Source: Macrophomina tecta (lineage: Eukaryota; Ascomycota; Dothideomycetes; Botryosphaeriales; Botryosphaeriaceae). Taken from it: a DNA stretch of 64,000 nt. The DNA lies in the NCBI GenBank assembly GCA_024180945.1, contig JAKSGN010000020.1, forward strand, positions 248,001 through 312,000, in the 5' to 3' direction. Position numbers and translations under genes: made by a program. The notes under the pieces are model-generated. The model worked only from the letters and a program-made list of their open reading frames with translations. It was not told where the DNA came from and searched no databases. This document shows, one piece after another, positions 20,651-31,491 of the stretch (its first letter is position 1; each line of letters opens with the position of its first letter).

Positions 20651-22783
20651 TCATCCTTCAAGGCCAAATGAGTAGATGCCGAAGTCTTGCTGATCGTAAT
20701 TGCTGGACCACGGCCAGTCATTGAGCATTTCAGGAGGCAATTGAATTTGTAATGTAGCCGACATAGCATCCATACCATTAGCGTGCATAAAAGCGGTGCG
20801 GTTACTCGGGACAGTAGCTGTAAGGTCCGCAATGGTATTTTGAAATGGTGGCTGGATAACGGCATTTCGCTGCAGACGCATATATTCGTCGAGGCGGTCA
20901 ACCTGTGAACGCAGGGCACGGCTGATGCCTTGTGTCCGGTAGAGCCCGGATTCTAGACTCTCCAGGAGCTCCGCCATAGAAAGCCTATTAATTGGTCAGC
21001 AAAGGACGCTCTGCAGTCTCAGCGCGACAAACTTGAGGGATTGGGGAAATCTACTGCGTTTAGAAAGCCCTCACGCGACACTTACATCATACTTCGCACA
21101 TGGCGGCAAGACGCCTCCGACAATGGACTTTCCATGACTGAGCCGAGAATGGAACCTATCCCCGCAAGGTGGTAAATCTGCAAATCAGCACATGTCGCAG
21201 CAGGCAAGGCAGAGTCGCTCACCAAAGGGGTACTGATTGCTCTCATGTAAGGCACGGGCACGCGATGGAAGGTCGACAGCAGCTCCGCGGCAACGTTACA
21301 TTTCTGCTCGACGTTCGGGTTTTCCTCAACTGAAAAGAGAACCATGCGTAGCAGCTGCATGGTTGCCTGGATATTAGCAGCTTGGAAACCGAAGATGTCT
21401 TTACTGGGATCACCGGTCACAGGAGGGATGTCCTTGAAGCTTGGAGGCAGTTGTGAGTACATGTCTAGCATAGACTGCAGCACGCCGGGCCCGGAAAAGG
21501 TCTCGGGAGTGAAGAACATTTGGACAGGGGGCAAGGCTGCGCTTGCATTGCGATGTGAACGCAGACGGTTGACAGTATGCTCCAGCACGCGATACAGATC
21601 TGTAGTGAAATTCCAACCGTGTATCCAGCAATTTGAATCGGTCAGGCCGTCAGGAGCGAGCGCCAGTTGCTCGCCGTCGGCGTCAGCGGGGTAGCGGACG
21701 TGGTTATGTGCCTCGCGAGAGTACAGGGGACCGCTCCATACAATGGAAGAATACACGTCCAGGGTGTAGATTGACCAGAACAAACGGCGTCGCTCTTCGC
21801 GCTCAATTGTGGATATGTCCTTGGGCCAGTGGGCCTCGTCATTGAAGCGCTGGATGGCGCAGAGGGTGAAATAGTGACCCTTGTACTCATGTAGACTCTC
21901 TATCTTGCCAAACTGAATGCTTGCAATTGCAACGAGTGCGCATGCTCTGAGGTAGTGCAGACCCATTGCCCCAGGAAGATCTTTTTGAACGGCGTCTTTG
22001 GCGGCACAGTAGAAAGCCTCGGCAGGAATGTCCTCCGGCTGTGCGCGCCGGGGGATCCAGGGAGCAATTGGGCCATCGCGGGCCCTGGCAGCGACAATGG
22101 AGCATGCAGCCATTATTGAGGCAAAGAAACCTCGATCGTGCAGGTAGTCTCGCTGACTGAGCATGCGGAGCAGCGTGGGACGGTGGAAGAACGGGAAGAT
22201 GGGGTAGACTATCTGGTGGTAGATGTCCATCAACGAGCATATCGAAGGAGCTGGCGGAGCACGGTTAGCAGAGCAGAGACAGGGCGCGGAGAAGGCATAC
22301 CGCAGGCCATAGCAAAGGCCCTCCACGCCTCGCCAAGAGGGTCGCGGGTGTAGGCAGCGAGCGCGCCATCAGGCGTCTTGCGGGGGGCGGGGTCGAGGAC
22401 GGGAGGGTGAGGAGGGGGGGCGAGCGGATGGTAGGTGGAGGAGCTGTCCCGGTGATTGCTCGTTTGAGCGGGACTCGGGTGGGATTCGGAGGGGGTGCTC
22501 TGCGCGACGCTCGACTCGGTGGTTATCTTCTTCAGACCGGCGTTGGAGCCGCGGGCGCGCTTCCACGGACGCGTGTATTCGCACGCAATGTCAAAGTCGA
22601 CGCAGTTCTGGCAGCGGGCATGGTCGCTGTCGCTGGGCTTGCAGCGAATGCTCCGCTTGTGGCAGAAATCGCCTGGAGGGCGTTAGCGGAGCGGAGCAAA
22701 GTGCGGCAAAGACCAGGGCGCGAGCTGGGAGGCCTACAGGCGCGAGAGGCGCGTTGGAGCTTCTTGGGGCGGCCATCGGGCAT
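20651..22783 (-). CDS. Zn2Cys6 transcription factor with fungal_trans domain
   Basis: A nuclear DNA-binding regulator. Four exons (22783-22738, 22672-22301, 22250-21086, 20984-20651) join to 638 aa. The first intron cuts the codon of the first zinc-binding Cys, so the finger is visible only after splicing: C16-x2-C19-x6-C26-x9-C36-x2-C39-x6-C46 (CDFCHKRSIRC...CQNCVDFDIAC), followed by a basic linker TRPWKRARGS. A Ser/Pro-rich stretch leads to the fungal-specific middle homology domain, starting with MDIYHQIVYPIFPFFHRPTL and including REERRRLFWSIYTLDVYSS. The C-terminal exon contains an acidic/hydrophobic end that could activate transcription. It lies next to an MFS sugar transporter and a sugar kinase and may regulate them, as local regulators often do in fungi; that is inference. 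Confidence 0.9.
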
Positions 22784-23389
22784 TTAGGACAGAGTGGGTG
22801 GAAACACGCCTGAACGGCAATTGCGTGGGGGGAGAATCTGTGAAGGTTGCGGCGATTGATGTTCGGTTGTTGGCGCGATAATGGCAGTGGAACCCACTCC
22901 GGGCGCCCAAGATGAGGCCCAACCAGCTCACCAGCCTGCCGCCTGCCGCCTGCCGCCTGCCGCCTGCCTCCTGCCTCCTGCCTGCCCTCCGCGGGCCCGT
23001 GCTGCCAGACCACGCCCGCACCACTCACAGCCGCCGGCCACCAGCCTCCGGAAAAATCTCCGTCTCCTCTCGCGCTGCTCCTCACGCCGCCCAGCACCGC
23101 CCTCACCACCGACTCGTGCTGCGCAGCGGCAGTGTTGCTGCTCAAAATAGCTCGCCTGTGCCTCCCCGCCGAGCGCTTTGCATCCCGGCCGCCGTAGCAT
23201 CATCGTGCAAACAAACCGAAATGCATCATTATCGAGGTACAGACACCGGTGCTGCCGGCTGCTTTCCTTGGCCGGCCGCCCGTCTCTTGGAAACTCAGCT
23301 CCTTCCTGCGCGCCCTCACTGTCTCACCATTCCCCACCATTCCCATCTTGGTCGCCCAACCGCGAACCCTCTCTTACCTTCCTTCGTCT
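22784..23389. other. Intergenic region with heptamer repeat
   Basis: About 600 bp between the transcription factor start and the transporter 3' end. Apart from the GCCTGCC tandem repeat near 22934-22985, nothing is seen. Frames on both strands are G+C-driven. Confidence 0.5.
22934..22985 (+). repeat. Heptanucleotide tandem repeat (GCCTGCC)n
   Basis: About seven copies of GCCTGCC, the last ones changed to TCCTGCC, lying about 150 bp upstream of the Zn2Cys6 gene start. Confidence 0.75.
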
Positions 23390-25191
23390 CTACACCGCCG
23401 CCGTTTCGTTCTTCAGCGACGATTGCGCCTTCTCTGCCGCCTTCTGCGATCCCACTGACAGTCCCATCTCCCCCAGTATATCGCCGTGTTCCTTGTACTG
23501 CTGTTCCATCTTCCAGTTGAATGGGGACGATGTCGAGAACAAGACGTCGATCGATTCCAACGACCTGTCCGCTGTTTCGGGATAGACTAGGGCAGTTGTC
23601 AGCTGTCTGTGTGTCCTTCCCGGCATTCCAACACTCACAGAGCCATGCAATCGGCATCCAAATCAGGTTGAGGGCTGCGAAGAGGAAGTACGTCCGGTTC
23701 TTGAGCGTCTCGAACATGATCGGGTTGACCAGCGTCGTCCAGCCCACTCCGATCGCCCAGCCAGTAATCCCGAACCCATTGCCTTGAGCACGCATGTCCG
23801 ACGACCATATCTCCGTGGGCACCAGGAACGCCACTGTTCCCCATGTCGCCGCATAGCACAGGTTAAAGAGGAACAGCATGGCCACTGCTGCCGGCGCGAA
23901 CTGCTCCGCTTTCTCTGCTTGTGAGCGCGCTGCCTCATAGAGAGAGCCAGCAATGAGGTTTACGGCAAAAAGGCCTGCTGCTCCGCCTACGAGGCAAGTG
24001 CGACGGCCTAGTCTGTCGACAATCTGCGCGCTGATGATTGTCCCCACGATTCCGATTGTGTTGAGTCCACCGGCAAGTCCATTTTGAGTGAGTGCCGAGT
24101 ATCCCGCTTGCGACAGCAGGACCGGTGAGTAAGCCGTCACAGCCTGTTCGTTGGTGTTAGTGGACCGGTCACCTTTGCAAGCATCCGTCGGTCATCTCAC
24201 CGTGATGCCAGTCCAAGACGCCATGATCTGCAGCCACAGGCACAGCCATGCTCGCCGGCCCAGGTGGCTTCCCGCTTTCCCACCTCTTCCCACCAATATC
24301 TTGGCAAATTGCAAAGGCGAACTCTTCTTGCTGTCCCTGGCCACGGCGATGATCTCGAGGAACTCCGCCTCCACCGCCGCATCATATCTGCCGCGTAATT
24401 TCTCGAGCACTTCCCTCGCTTCGTCGTACCGCCCGGTGGAAGCAAGAAATCGGGGGCTATCTGGGAGCATCTTGACGCCGGCAAGCAGCAAGAGCGCCGG
24501 GAAGCACTGGAACGCGAGCAGGAACCGCCAACGAACATCCGAGTAGCCGTTGTTGATAAAGGCAAGGCCAAAGCTGAGCCAATAAGCAACCGAAATGCCC
24601 AGATCTGCAAGGCGTGAGTTGTCAGTTCTTTCCTGTCAATGCAAAGAAATACATGCTTACAATTGGCGATGAAGACATATCCTAAATATCCCCCGCGATG
24701 AGAAGCCGTCGAGGTCTCAGAGACAAGAACGGGCGTGATACCGGTCAATGCACCTGTTCCTAGGCCCGTGACAACTCTTGCAACCAGAATGAAGTCGCTT
24801 GACTGCGCAGCAGCCTGTAAAACTCCCCCGAGGAGCGCAAATAGGGATCCGATGAAAAGCCTGCGGCCCATTAGCATTGCGGACAAACTGCCGAAAAGAT
24901 GACCAACCCATTCACACGCCCGATCCTGTCTGCAGCCCAGCCCCCCGCGAAGCAGCCCACAATGCAGCCGAGATAGTAGATGGAGACGATGCCTCCCTGG
25001 TGGACCTCGTCTGTGACATGACCGTTCGGCAGACCAATGCCCACCTCTGTGACATATCTGGGAGAGGCGTTCACCCCTCCCATGACCCCTTGGTCATATC
25101 CTTCGAAGAATATGCTGATCAGAGAGAAGGTCTGGATGGCAATGTTCAGCCTTATCGGGGATAAGCCCTTCCACAGCGTAGTGTAGCCCAT
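23390..25191 (-). CDS. MFS sugar transporter (sugar porter family)
   Basis: A plasma-membrane proton-coupled or facilitative sugar carrier. Five exons (25191-24908, 24860-24661, 24604-24201, 24143-23639, 23586-23390) give 529 aa, typical for 12-TM sugar porters. Family signatures: FFEGYDQGVMGGVN in TM1, ADRIGR after TM2, VTGLGTGALTGITPVLVSE in TM4-5, PDSPRFLASTGRYDEA in the central loop, DRLGRRTCLVGG after TM8, VPTEIWSSDMRAQGNG, and YPETADRSLESIDVLF at the C-terminal side. The start at 25191 (MGYTTLWKG) is preferred over an upstream in-frame ATG at 25308 because family N-termini are short. The first intron is only 47 nt (GTTGGT...CCGCAG, branch TGCTAAT). Divergent from the AnmK/levoglucosan-kinase-like gene across 676 bp. 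Substrate is unknown. Confidence 0.9.
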
Positions 25192-25867
25192 GGCGTTCGG
25201 AGACGCTGGGAATGTCGGGACTCGACGGGGGATGCCGGAACTGGCGGAGTGGTACGAGCAAACACAATTCCCCGAAGAGGTAAAGGCCGAAGTCGTGGTT
25301 GGGCCCACGGGCGGCTGCCTCTTAGCCTTGCCCGGCAGCGTATCACGAGCGGACGGCGGGCTCTGTCAGCCACAGCAAGCCCGTGCGGCAACTTACTCGT
25401 TCGGTTCCTGTCCGAAACCTTGAGGGCCGGGAGCCCGGGCCCGGCAGTGTGGGTTGTGGGGACGGTACTTGGTCGAAGCTAACGTGCGGTCGATCAGGTG
25501 TCGTTCGCTCGGGCTGGGTTCAGGATTCTTCATGCCGTCCGGACATGCGGTTATCCGCTTTGCCGCATTCCAACCACCCCGGCCCTTTCGCCAGACCAAA
25601 ACAACAGCGCTTTCCCGATTTCTTCACGCTACCCGCCTCATGCCGTTTACCCGCACCTGTGGACCGTCTGACATGTGCAGGGTCCAGACGGGCCAGTGCT
25701 TCTGCACGCCGGCCTTTGTATTGTGTCAGCTTGTGCAACATATGCCTAGATGTATTTCGCCTGCATGAGAACCATAGCACAGCCCTTGCTCTTAAGCTGT
25801 CCATTTAACCTCTCTCGTCATCCGCGCGCCAGCTCGTCCCCATCCATATCCGACCTCACTCAACAAT
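25192..25867. promoter_or_regulatory. Divergent promoter, transporter and sugar kinase
   Basis: This 676-bp intergenic region drives both the MFS transporter and the sugar kinase. It contains several CGG triplet pairs of the kind bound by Zn2Cys6 dimers: CGG-N7-CCG at 25402-25414, CGG-N4-CCG at 25548-25557 and CGG-N5-CGG at 25540-25550. Such short motifs also arise by chance in G+C-rich DNA. Confidence 0.4.
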
Positions 25868-27350
25868 ATGCAGCCCGACCGTGTCAATGGTGGTGACAGC
25901 CTCGATGGTGCCCACGATGGCCGCTCAAATGGCACTTGCGCTGGTCAACCGTTAGACCTTACCGTCCTCGGCCTCAACAGTGGCACCTCCATGGTAGGAC
26001 TGTGGATGGAAGCGTGCTGGAGCAAGACTGAGTTTTCTACAGGATGGCATCGACTGCACGCTCTGCCGCTTCAAACAGGACAATCCAGATGCGCCGATGC
26101 ACTTCGAACTACTCAAGTACGGCGAGATACCGCTTGAACAAACTATCAAGAAACGCGTGATGAAGATCATCCTCCACGACCGCACCTCCGCCTCCGGCCT
26201 GTCCGAGATCAACGTCCTTCTTGGGGAGACCTTCGCCCTTGCAGTTGAAGAATTCTGCAAGGAACACGATATCGACAAGTCCTCCATCGACCTGATCGGC
26301 TCGCACGGCCAGACCATCTGGCTCCTGTCGATGCCCGAGCCAGGGCAGACCAAATCCGCCCTGACCATGGCCGAAGGCAGCTTCATCGCCGCCCGCACCG
26401 GCATCACCACTGTCACTGACTTCCGCGTGAGCGATCAGGCCGCGGGGCGGCAGGGCGCGCCGCTCATCGCCTTCTTCGATGCGCTGCTGCTGCACCACCC
26501 GACCAAGCTGCGCGCGTGCCAGAACATCGGCGGCATCGCCAACGTCTGCTTCGTCCCGCCCGACCCGCATGGCGGCGCCGCTCACACCTACGACTTTGAC
26601 ACCGGGCCCGGCAACGTCTTCATCGACGCCGTCGTCCGCCACTACTCGGCCGGTGCCCGCGAGTTCGACCGCGATGGCGAAATGGGTGCCCGCGGCGTCG
26701 TCGACCAGGGCCTCGTCGACGAGTTCCTGGCCCACCCGTACTTTGCCCTCGATCCGCCGAAGACGACTGGCCGTGAGGTCTTCCGCGACACCCTTGCTTT
26801 CGAGCTCATCAAGAAGGCCGAGGCGAGGGGCTTGGCGCCCGACGATGTCGTTGCAACTGTCACGCGCATCACCGCGCAGGCCATCGTCGACCATTATCGC
26901 AGGTACCAGCCGCCTGGCCTGGAGATAGAGGAGATCTTCATGTGCGGCGGCGGCGCGTATAACCCTAATATCACAGCGTATACTCAGCAGTGCTATCCGA
27001 ACGCTAGGATCTTGATGCTCGATGACGCAGGTGTGCCGGCCGGCGCGAAGGAGAGCATTACATTTGCTTGGCAGGCGATGGAGGCGGTGGTGGGCAGGAG
27101 CATTCCGGTGCCCACGAGGGTGGAGACGAGAAGGGAATATGTACTTGGCAAGGTAAGCAAGAAAATCTTCCATCACTTTCTGGGTGCGCGAGAAGCAACG
27201 CGGCTGACGGGACGAAAGATTTCGCCTGGCGCCAATTATCGCCAAGTGATGCAGAAAGGCATGGCATTTGGAGGCGGTAGGACCTATCTTCCGCCGGTCA
27301 AGGAGATGATTAATTATGTGGATGGAAGGCCTTTCGACAATAAGTGGTAA
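25868..27350 (+). CDS. AnmK / levoglucosan kinase family sugar kinase
   Basis: The family phosphorylates 1,6-anhydro sugars with ring opening: bacterial AnmK acts on anhydroMurNAc, while yeast levoglucosan kinase makes glucose 6-phosphate. Exon 1 (25868-25993) ends GLNSGTSM and exon 2 begins at 26043 with DGID, rebuilding the GTSMDGID phosphate-binding motif at residues 39-46. Other signatures are [28 protein letters not shown] with the probable catalytic Asp (bacterial form GGQGAPL), [16 protein letters not shown] and [12 protein letters not shown] further intron, 27153-27218, is 66 nt without stops. Spliced, it gives 455 aa and joins YVLGK to [15 protein letters not shown], as in relatives; retained, 477 aa. 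Fungi lack peptidoglycan, so a dietary or plant-derived anhydro-sugar is the more likely substrate, though not provable here. Divergent from a sugar transporter. Confidence 0.88.
27153..27218 (+). other. In-frame 66-nt intron in the sugar kinase gene
   Basis: Starts GTAAGC, contains a CGGCTGAC branch site and ends AAAG. Its length is divisible by three and it has no stop, so retention would insert 22 residues between YVLGK and ISPGAN. Confidence 0.7.
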
Positions 27351-28172
27351 GTCTTCGGCCATGTCGGCTGTCGGTCTTGGCATGGCGACTGGAGTTTGTG
27401 TTCTCTGATAGAGCAGATTGTGACTATTGGATAACTTGGGTATACGGAGATTGGATTCGGTCATTTAGCCGTTCGTTGCCTCATTCCTGCAGCCCAAAAA
27501 AAAAAAGAAAAAAAAATCGAACGGGAGCCTGAGGAATAGTGCCACAGTCTTTCGTGTACATGGGGAGTTGAAACATGCATCCGGACGTGTGTGCCCAAAG
27601 GGTTCCATGACATCTCCGCTGCTTCAATTTCCCCTGGTATTTCGTGTCGTCATGCTACAACTAGATATTCGATTATTTCAGTCGGCAGGGTTACTCTCGT
27701 GGGGCGCCCGTCTCTCAAGAAGACCGTGCGGGGCATCCATCGATTCCTTGCCAGTTCCCTCATACTTGTGACTATATGGCGGGTTTCATCTCCAATTCTC
27801 CAGGACAAAGAAATATCTCTAATAATTTGTTGAACATCGAAACAATACAATTTGATTGCCTAGACATACAAGCCAGCTAAGGGTAGAAACAATGGTCCCT
27901 CGGACAATACACCACCAACATAACCATAAGAGTCAACCAAATCTCAGTCTTTTTCTCCTGAGCAACTGAAGACACTTCGATTCCCTTCCTCACACACAGA
28001 AGTTCCATTTTGGGTACGACGAACTCTCGAAGACTTTCTAGAGGACACCAACGTAACGCCCACAGAGAGAAGAAACACCTCCGAGATACTCAGAAACCGA
28101 TTATCTGAATCATCATCCGCCGGAAGTAAACCTTCCTCCACCGGTGCAGCTCTCCCCGTATCTACGCCTAAC
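27351..28172. other. Intergenic region, no gene seen
   Basis: About 820 bp. An A-rich run lies at 27496-27513. No convincing coding frame. Holds the kinase 3' end and the promoter of the next gene. Confidence 0.5.
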
Positions 28173-28895
28173 ATGACTGACCGCTCTGAAGCCACCAAAA
28201 TCAAATACAACGTTATCATCGGCGTCCTGGTCTTCGCCCTCGCCGCCGCCCTCGCTGCCACGTTCCACTACTGGCGGGAATCGCGCCTTTTTGCCTTTCG
28301 CCTTCAGCAGCGCACTCCGGATCTCGAGCGCGATGCCGCTGTCGAACTCTCTGAGCTCCAGCATCCTTCTTCTTCCTTCGTCTCCTCACGTAAGCTGGTC
28401 GACAAGCCTGGCCAGCCCTCTTCTCCTTCTTCTTCTTCTTCTTCTTCTTCTTCTTCTTCTTCTCCTTCCTCGGCCCCCTCTGACGACCAACAAGATCCAA
28501 ACCGCATTCCCCCTCTCCCCTTCACCCACGGCGCCCCCACAAACCTCTCCCCCAGCTCGACCGTTACAACCACCACCCCCCTCCCCACCCCGCCCCCCCT
28601 CGCCTACCAGCAAACCTTCTGGCACCACGGCATCTCCGCTTTCCCCAGCCCGCCGCACCAGCAGCAACAGCGCTGGTCGGCGGGTAGGGAGAGGAGGCTG
28701 ACGTGCGGACCGAGCGGGCTGAGGGCCGAGGCGAGCGTCGTGGCTGGGGATAATCCGCACGCGCTGAGCGGCGTGCCGACGGAAGAGGGTGAGACGAGGA
28801 TAGGGGATGTGAGGAGGAAGGGGAGAGCGGTGATGGGCACGGCAAGGACAGTGGAGAAGGGGAGAGCGGGTGAGGGATGGGAGAGGGTTCTGTAG
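28173..28895 (+). CDS. Unrecognised single-TM protein with polyserine tract
   Basis: A single exon of 240 aa. Residues 12-33 form one hydrophobic helix (YNVIIGVLVFALAAALAATF), preceded by a short N-terminus with both charges and followed by a basic patch (HYWRESRLFAFRLQQR). The rest is disordered: a run of twelve Ser residues at about 85-96 encoded by a TCT microsatellite, Pro/Thr-rich and Gln-rich stretches, then a Gly/Arg-rich end. No family is recognised. It is an orphan-type membrane-anchored protein; the C-terminal half could also be mis-framed, as the composition is weakly protein-like. Start is the first ATG in the frame. Confidence 0.5.
   Translation: MTDRSEATKIKYNVIIGVLVFALAAALAATFHYWRESRLFAFRLQQRTPDLERDAAVELSELQHPSSSFVSSRKLVDKPGQPSSPSSSSSSSSSSSSPSSAPSDDQQDPNRIPPLPFTHGAPTNLSPSSTVTTTTPLPTPPPLAYQQTFWHHGISAFPSPPHQQQQRWSAGRERRLTCGPSGLRAEASVVAGDNPHALSGVPTEEGETRIGDVRRKGRAVMGTARTVEKGRAGEGWERVL
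28422..28463 (+). repeat. TCT/CTT trinucleotide microsatellite
   Basis: About 13 tandem TTC triplets inside the orphan gene, coding for polyserine in its frame; length changes would stay in frame. Confidence 0.85.
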
Positions 28896-30850
28896 GGCAG
28901 TTAGGCTTGGCTTTTGGTGGTGTTTTTTTTTTTTTTTTTTTTGGAGGAAGTTTTGTGTCGGTTCATACGGTTGCGTGGATATTCGTCATTGACAGCATGG
29001 GAAGCTGAAAGAATTAATTGGCTGCTGATCTTTGTACGATACATCCCATTCCTTCATGGCTCGGCTCTTCACAACTAATTTTGAATCATCCTCTTCGATC
29101 ATAAAATATGTCGTGTGAGTATACATTACCTGGCGCAGGGATCGGTGCGTGGTTGTTTGTTCTGTGCTGGAATAGATCATTAAGATGCCATCCCGATTTA
29201 ACCTAGTGGCATGTTTGACCACCCCGCCCCCGCCCCAAAAAAAAAAAAAACACCCACTTCTGACCAGAAAGTAATACAGTGTATCACATGTACAAATCGG
29301 GTGTGCAACCATGGTACAAGGCAACAGCATCGGTTTGCAGTCGCCAATCCTCGTAAGCAAAGCCAGGGTGTTCAGCAAAAAGAGATTCCACTTGGCGTAA
29401 CCACGGCTCTTTGCATGGTGGTGCTGAACAGCGGCTCCGGTTCCGAAACCGTGTACTACGGTCGCACTAGGTCTAAATGCAACCCTCCAAAAGGTCCAGG
29501 TCCGGGCACCAAGGAGACAGCGGCACAGGGTCTTGAGGAGCGGGGTGCCGTGGATGTGAGACAGCTGAAACAGAAATCAAATCATCGAGCGATTGAGGGG
29601 CAAAGTATGAAACAGGCATAATCTAGCCGCTAATGGGTGGACATTAAAGAGAATCCAAGTTGTTGTCATCGTACAGCAAGTCCTTTATATCAGAGCATGG
29701 AATATACATCCTCGTCAACCTTTTACTTTGTTCCGAGCCTTTCGCGGAGATTAGGGGTGGAATTATGACCAATGATGAAGGCGCACCATGGGTGAACTGC
29801 TTCGGCCTGGGAACGGTGTTTCCGTGAGGAAGCATGCTGCTGGACACAGACCTACTTGTGAATGTTGAGGTTTAGAAGAAGTACAAAAAAGAATGGAGGG
29901 CTGGAAGGATTGTGATCACCCGCAGAGGGGAGATTATGCAGAAGGCTAGAGGATGATGTTGAGTGGCAGACGGGTATGGCTGATAAGTGTTCCTTAAGTA
30001 GACGAGTAATGCGACTGCGAGGCACCTTCCCTTTTGGGAAGTAAACACGCATTATGGCTAAACTGAGCGCTGTTGCAGGTTCAGTGTCACTAATGGCGAA
30101 GGCGGTGCGTGATCGTCCTTGCTGTCGTTTACTCGGCAGGGAAGGAGATAATAGTAGCAGGCAAGCATTGTTGTAGTCATCGGCCAAGTTGCTTGCTTTG
30201 AGTACCTGCACTGTTCTTGCTCGCACAGTTAGCAATTGCAAGCGTTCAAGGGAGAAAAGCACGGAAGTGTTTTGCGGGAGGGGCACATTTCAACAAAGAA
30301 ACTGCCGTCTTTCAATGACTTGGCGGTTCACAGAAGGGGCGAGAAATAAAATGCTTGTTTACGCGTTCCTATGTGTGCCTGTTCTGCTGGACGTGCATTT
30401 ATTGTGCTCCGCATCTCATTCTATGCCACTGCCTCTAGTCTAGTCTATGGCAAAACATGGCAAACTTCTTAGGCGAACTCTCGGAAATGCAGAGGTTAAA
30501 ATATGGAAAAAAAAAAAAAAAAAAAGAAAAGGAAAAGGAAACAGGAACGCCCAAGACATCAACACCGCTGCATTGTTTTAATACAAACCCACCACTGTCC
30601 ACGAACGCGAAGCCCCATTGTTCATTCTCAATGCCCACACCATGCAGCGCATATATCCGGAATCCACTGGACCAAGTAAGCAGCATCACGCAACTAAGCA
30701 CTCCCACCCCCGAACGCTCACAACCTCACATAGCCCACCGCCACAAGGAAAAGCACCTTGCCCATTACAAGCCTGTCTTTCAAACCTACCCCGTCCCTTT
30801 CCCTTCTCCACCTCCACCAGCACCCCACAACCGACAAAACCTCATCCAAA
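28896..30850. other. Gene-poor intergenic stretch with homopolymers
   Basis: About 2 kb. It has a T run of about 20 at 28922-28942, an A run at 29237-29250 and an A run of about 19 at 30506-30525. Frames such as 29211-29621 (+) and 29852-30286 (-) lack motifs and credible splicing. The last few hundred bases before 30851 are C-rich and look like a 5' leader. Confidence 0.45.
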
Positions 30851-31491
30851 ATGGCTGTCTCCAGCGTCTTCATCGGTGTGCTCTCTCTCATTGCCTTTGC
30901 CGTCATCTGCGCGGTAGCCTCCTACTTCTACAAGCGCTATCACCGGACTCGGCGCCAGTTCCGCCGCGAAGGGCGACACTGGTACGGAGGGCGCCGCGGC
31001 GGAGACCTCGAGCACGGACTAATGCCGCGGGAGACGTGGTATGAGATGCAGGATTTCATTGGTAACAGCAACAGCAAGACGGCGCCGCAGGAATTGCTTC
31101 AGTCGGCGGCTCAACAATACCCGCGGCCGCAGTCGCAGCTCCAGCAGCCAATATCGCTGAGAAGCCAGGGTACCCACGACCTCCTGCGGGAGCAGGATAA
31201 GCTCGAGGAGCAATACGCGTATGCTGCTGACTTTGCCCTGGACGAGCATGAGGACAAGGGGGAAGCGCCGCGTGCGTATCCCGCGAACCCGACCGCTGTT
31301 CCACGAAGGAAGGCAGTCGCGATGCCGATGAAGCCACTGCCGGTAAAGGTGCGTGGCGAGTCTCATTCGCAGAGCTGCGGAAGATGCTGAAGTTCCTGGA
31401 GGCGAGCCCCGGTATTCAGGCGTCCTCTTCTCCTCCGCCGGAGTTTGAATCGATTAGTGCGTCTTTCCGGTTTGGGGTTTCCAGAATCTGA
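30851..31491 (+). CDS. Unrecognised small single-TM protein
   Basis: Residues 5-24 form one hydrophobic helix (SVFIGVLSLIAFAVICAVAS), followed at once by a strongly basic segment (YKRYHRTRRQFRREGRHWYG), the usual sign of a cytosolic tail. The remainder is Gln/Ala-rich and charged, partly coiled-coil-like (LLREQDKLEEQYAYA). Two models fit. With an intron at 31349-31419 (GTGCGT...TTCAG, branch TGCTGAA) the protein is 189 aa ending FGVSRI at 31491. Without it the frame stops at 31390 (179 aa). I favour the spliced form because the donor, branch and acceptor are all good. ATG 30851 is preferred over 30758 because the TM helix then lies at the N-terminus. Function unknown. Confidence 0.55.

Noticed and set aside
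26109..27464. A 451-codon open frame on the minus strand, antisense to the sugar kinase
   Set aside because: It mirrors the G+C-rich codon pattern of the kinase gene, which has clear family motifs. The antisense frame has no motif.
28216..28760. Poly-Lys, poly-Glu and poly-Arg frames antisense to the polyserine gene
   Set aside because: All are readings of the TCT microsatellite on the opposite strand.
29211..29621. A 136-codon plus-strand frame in the 29-kb gap
   Set aside because: Begins with poly-Lys from an A run, no motif, and no promoter or splice support.
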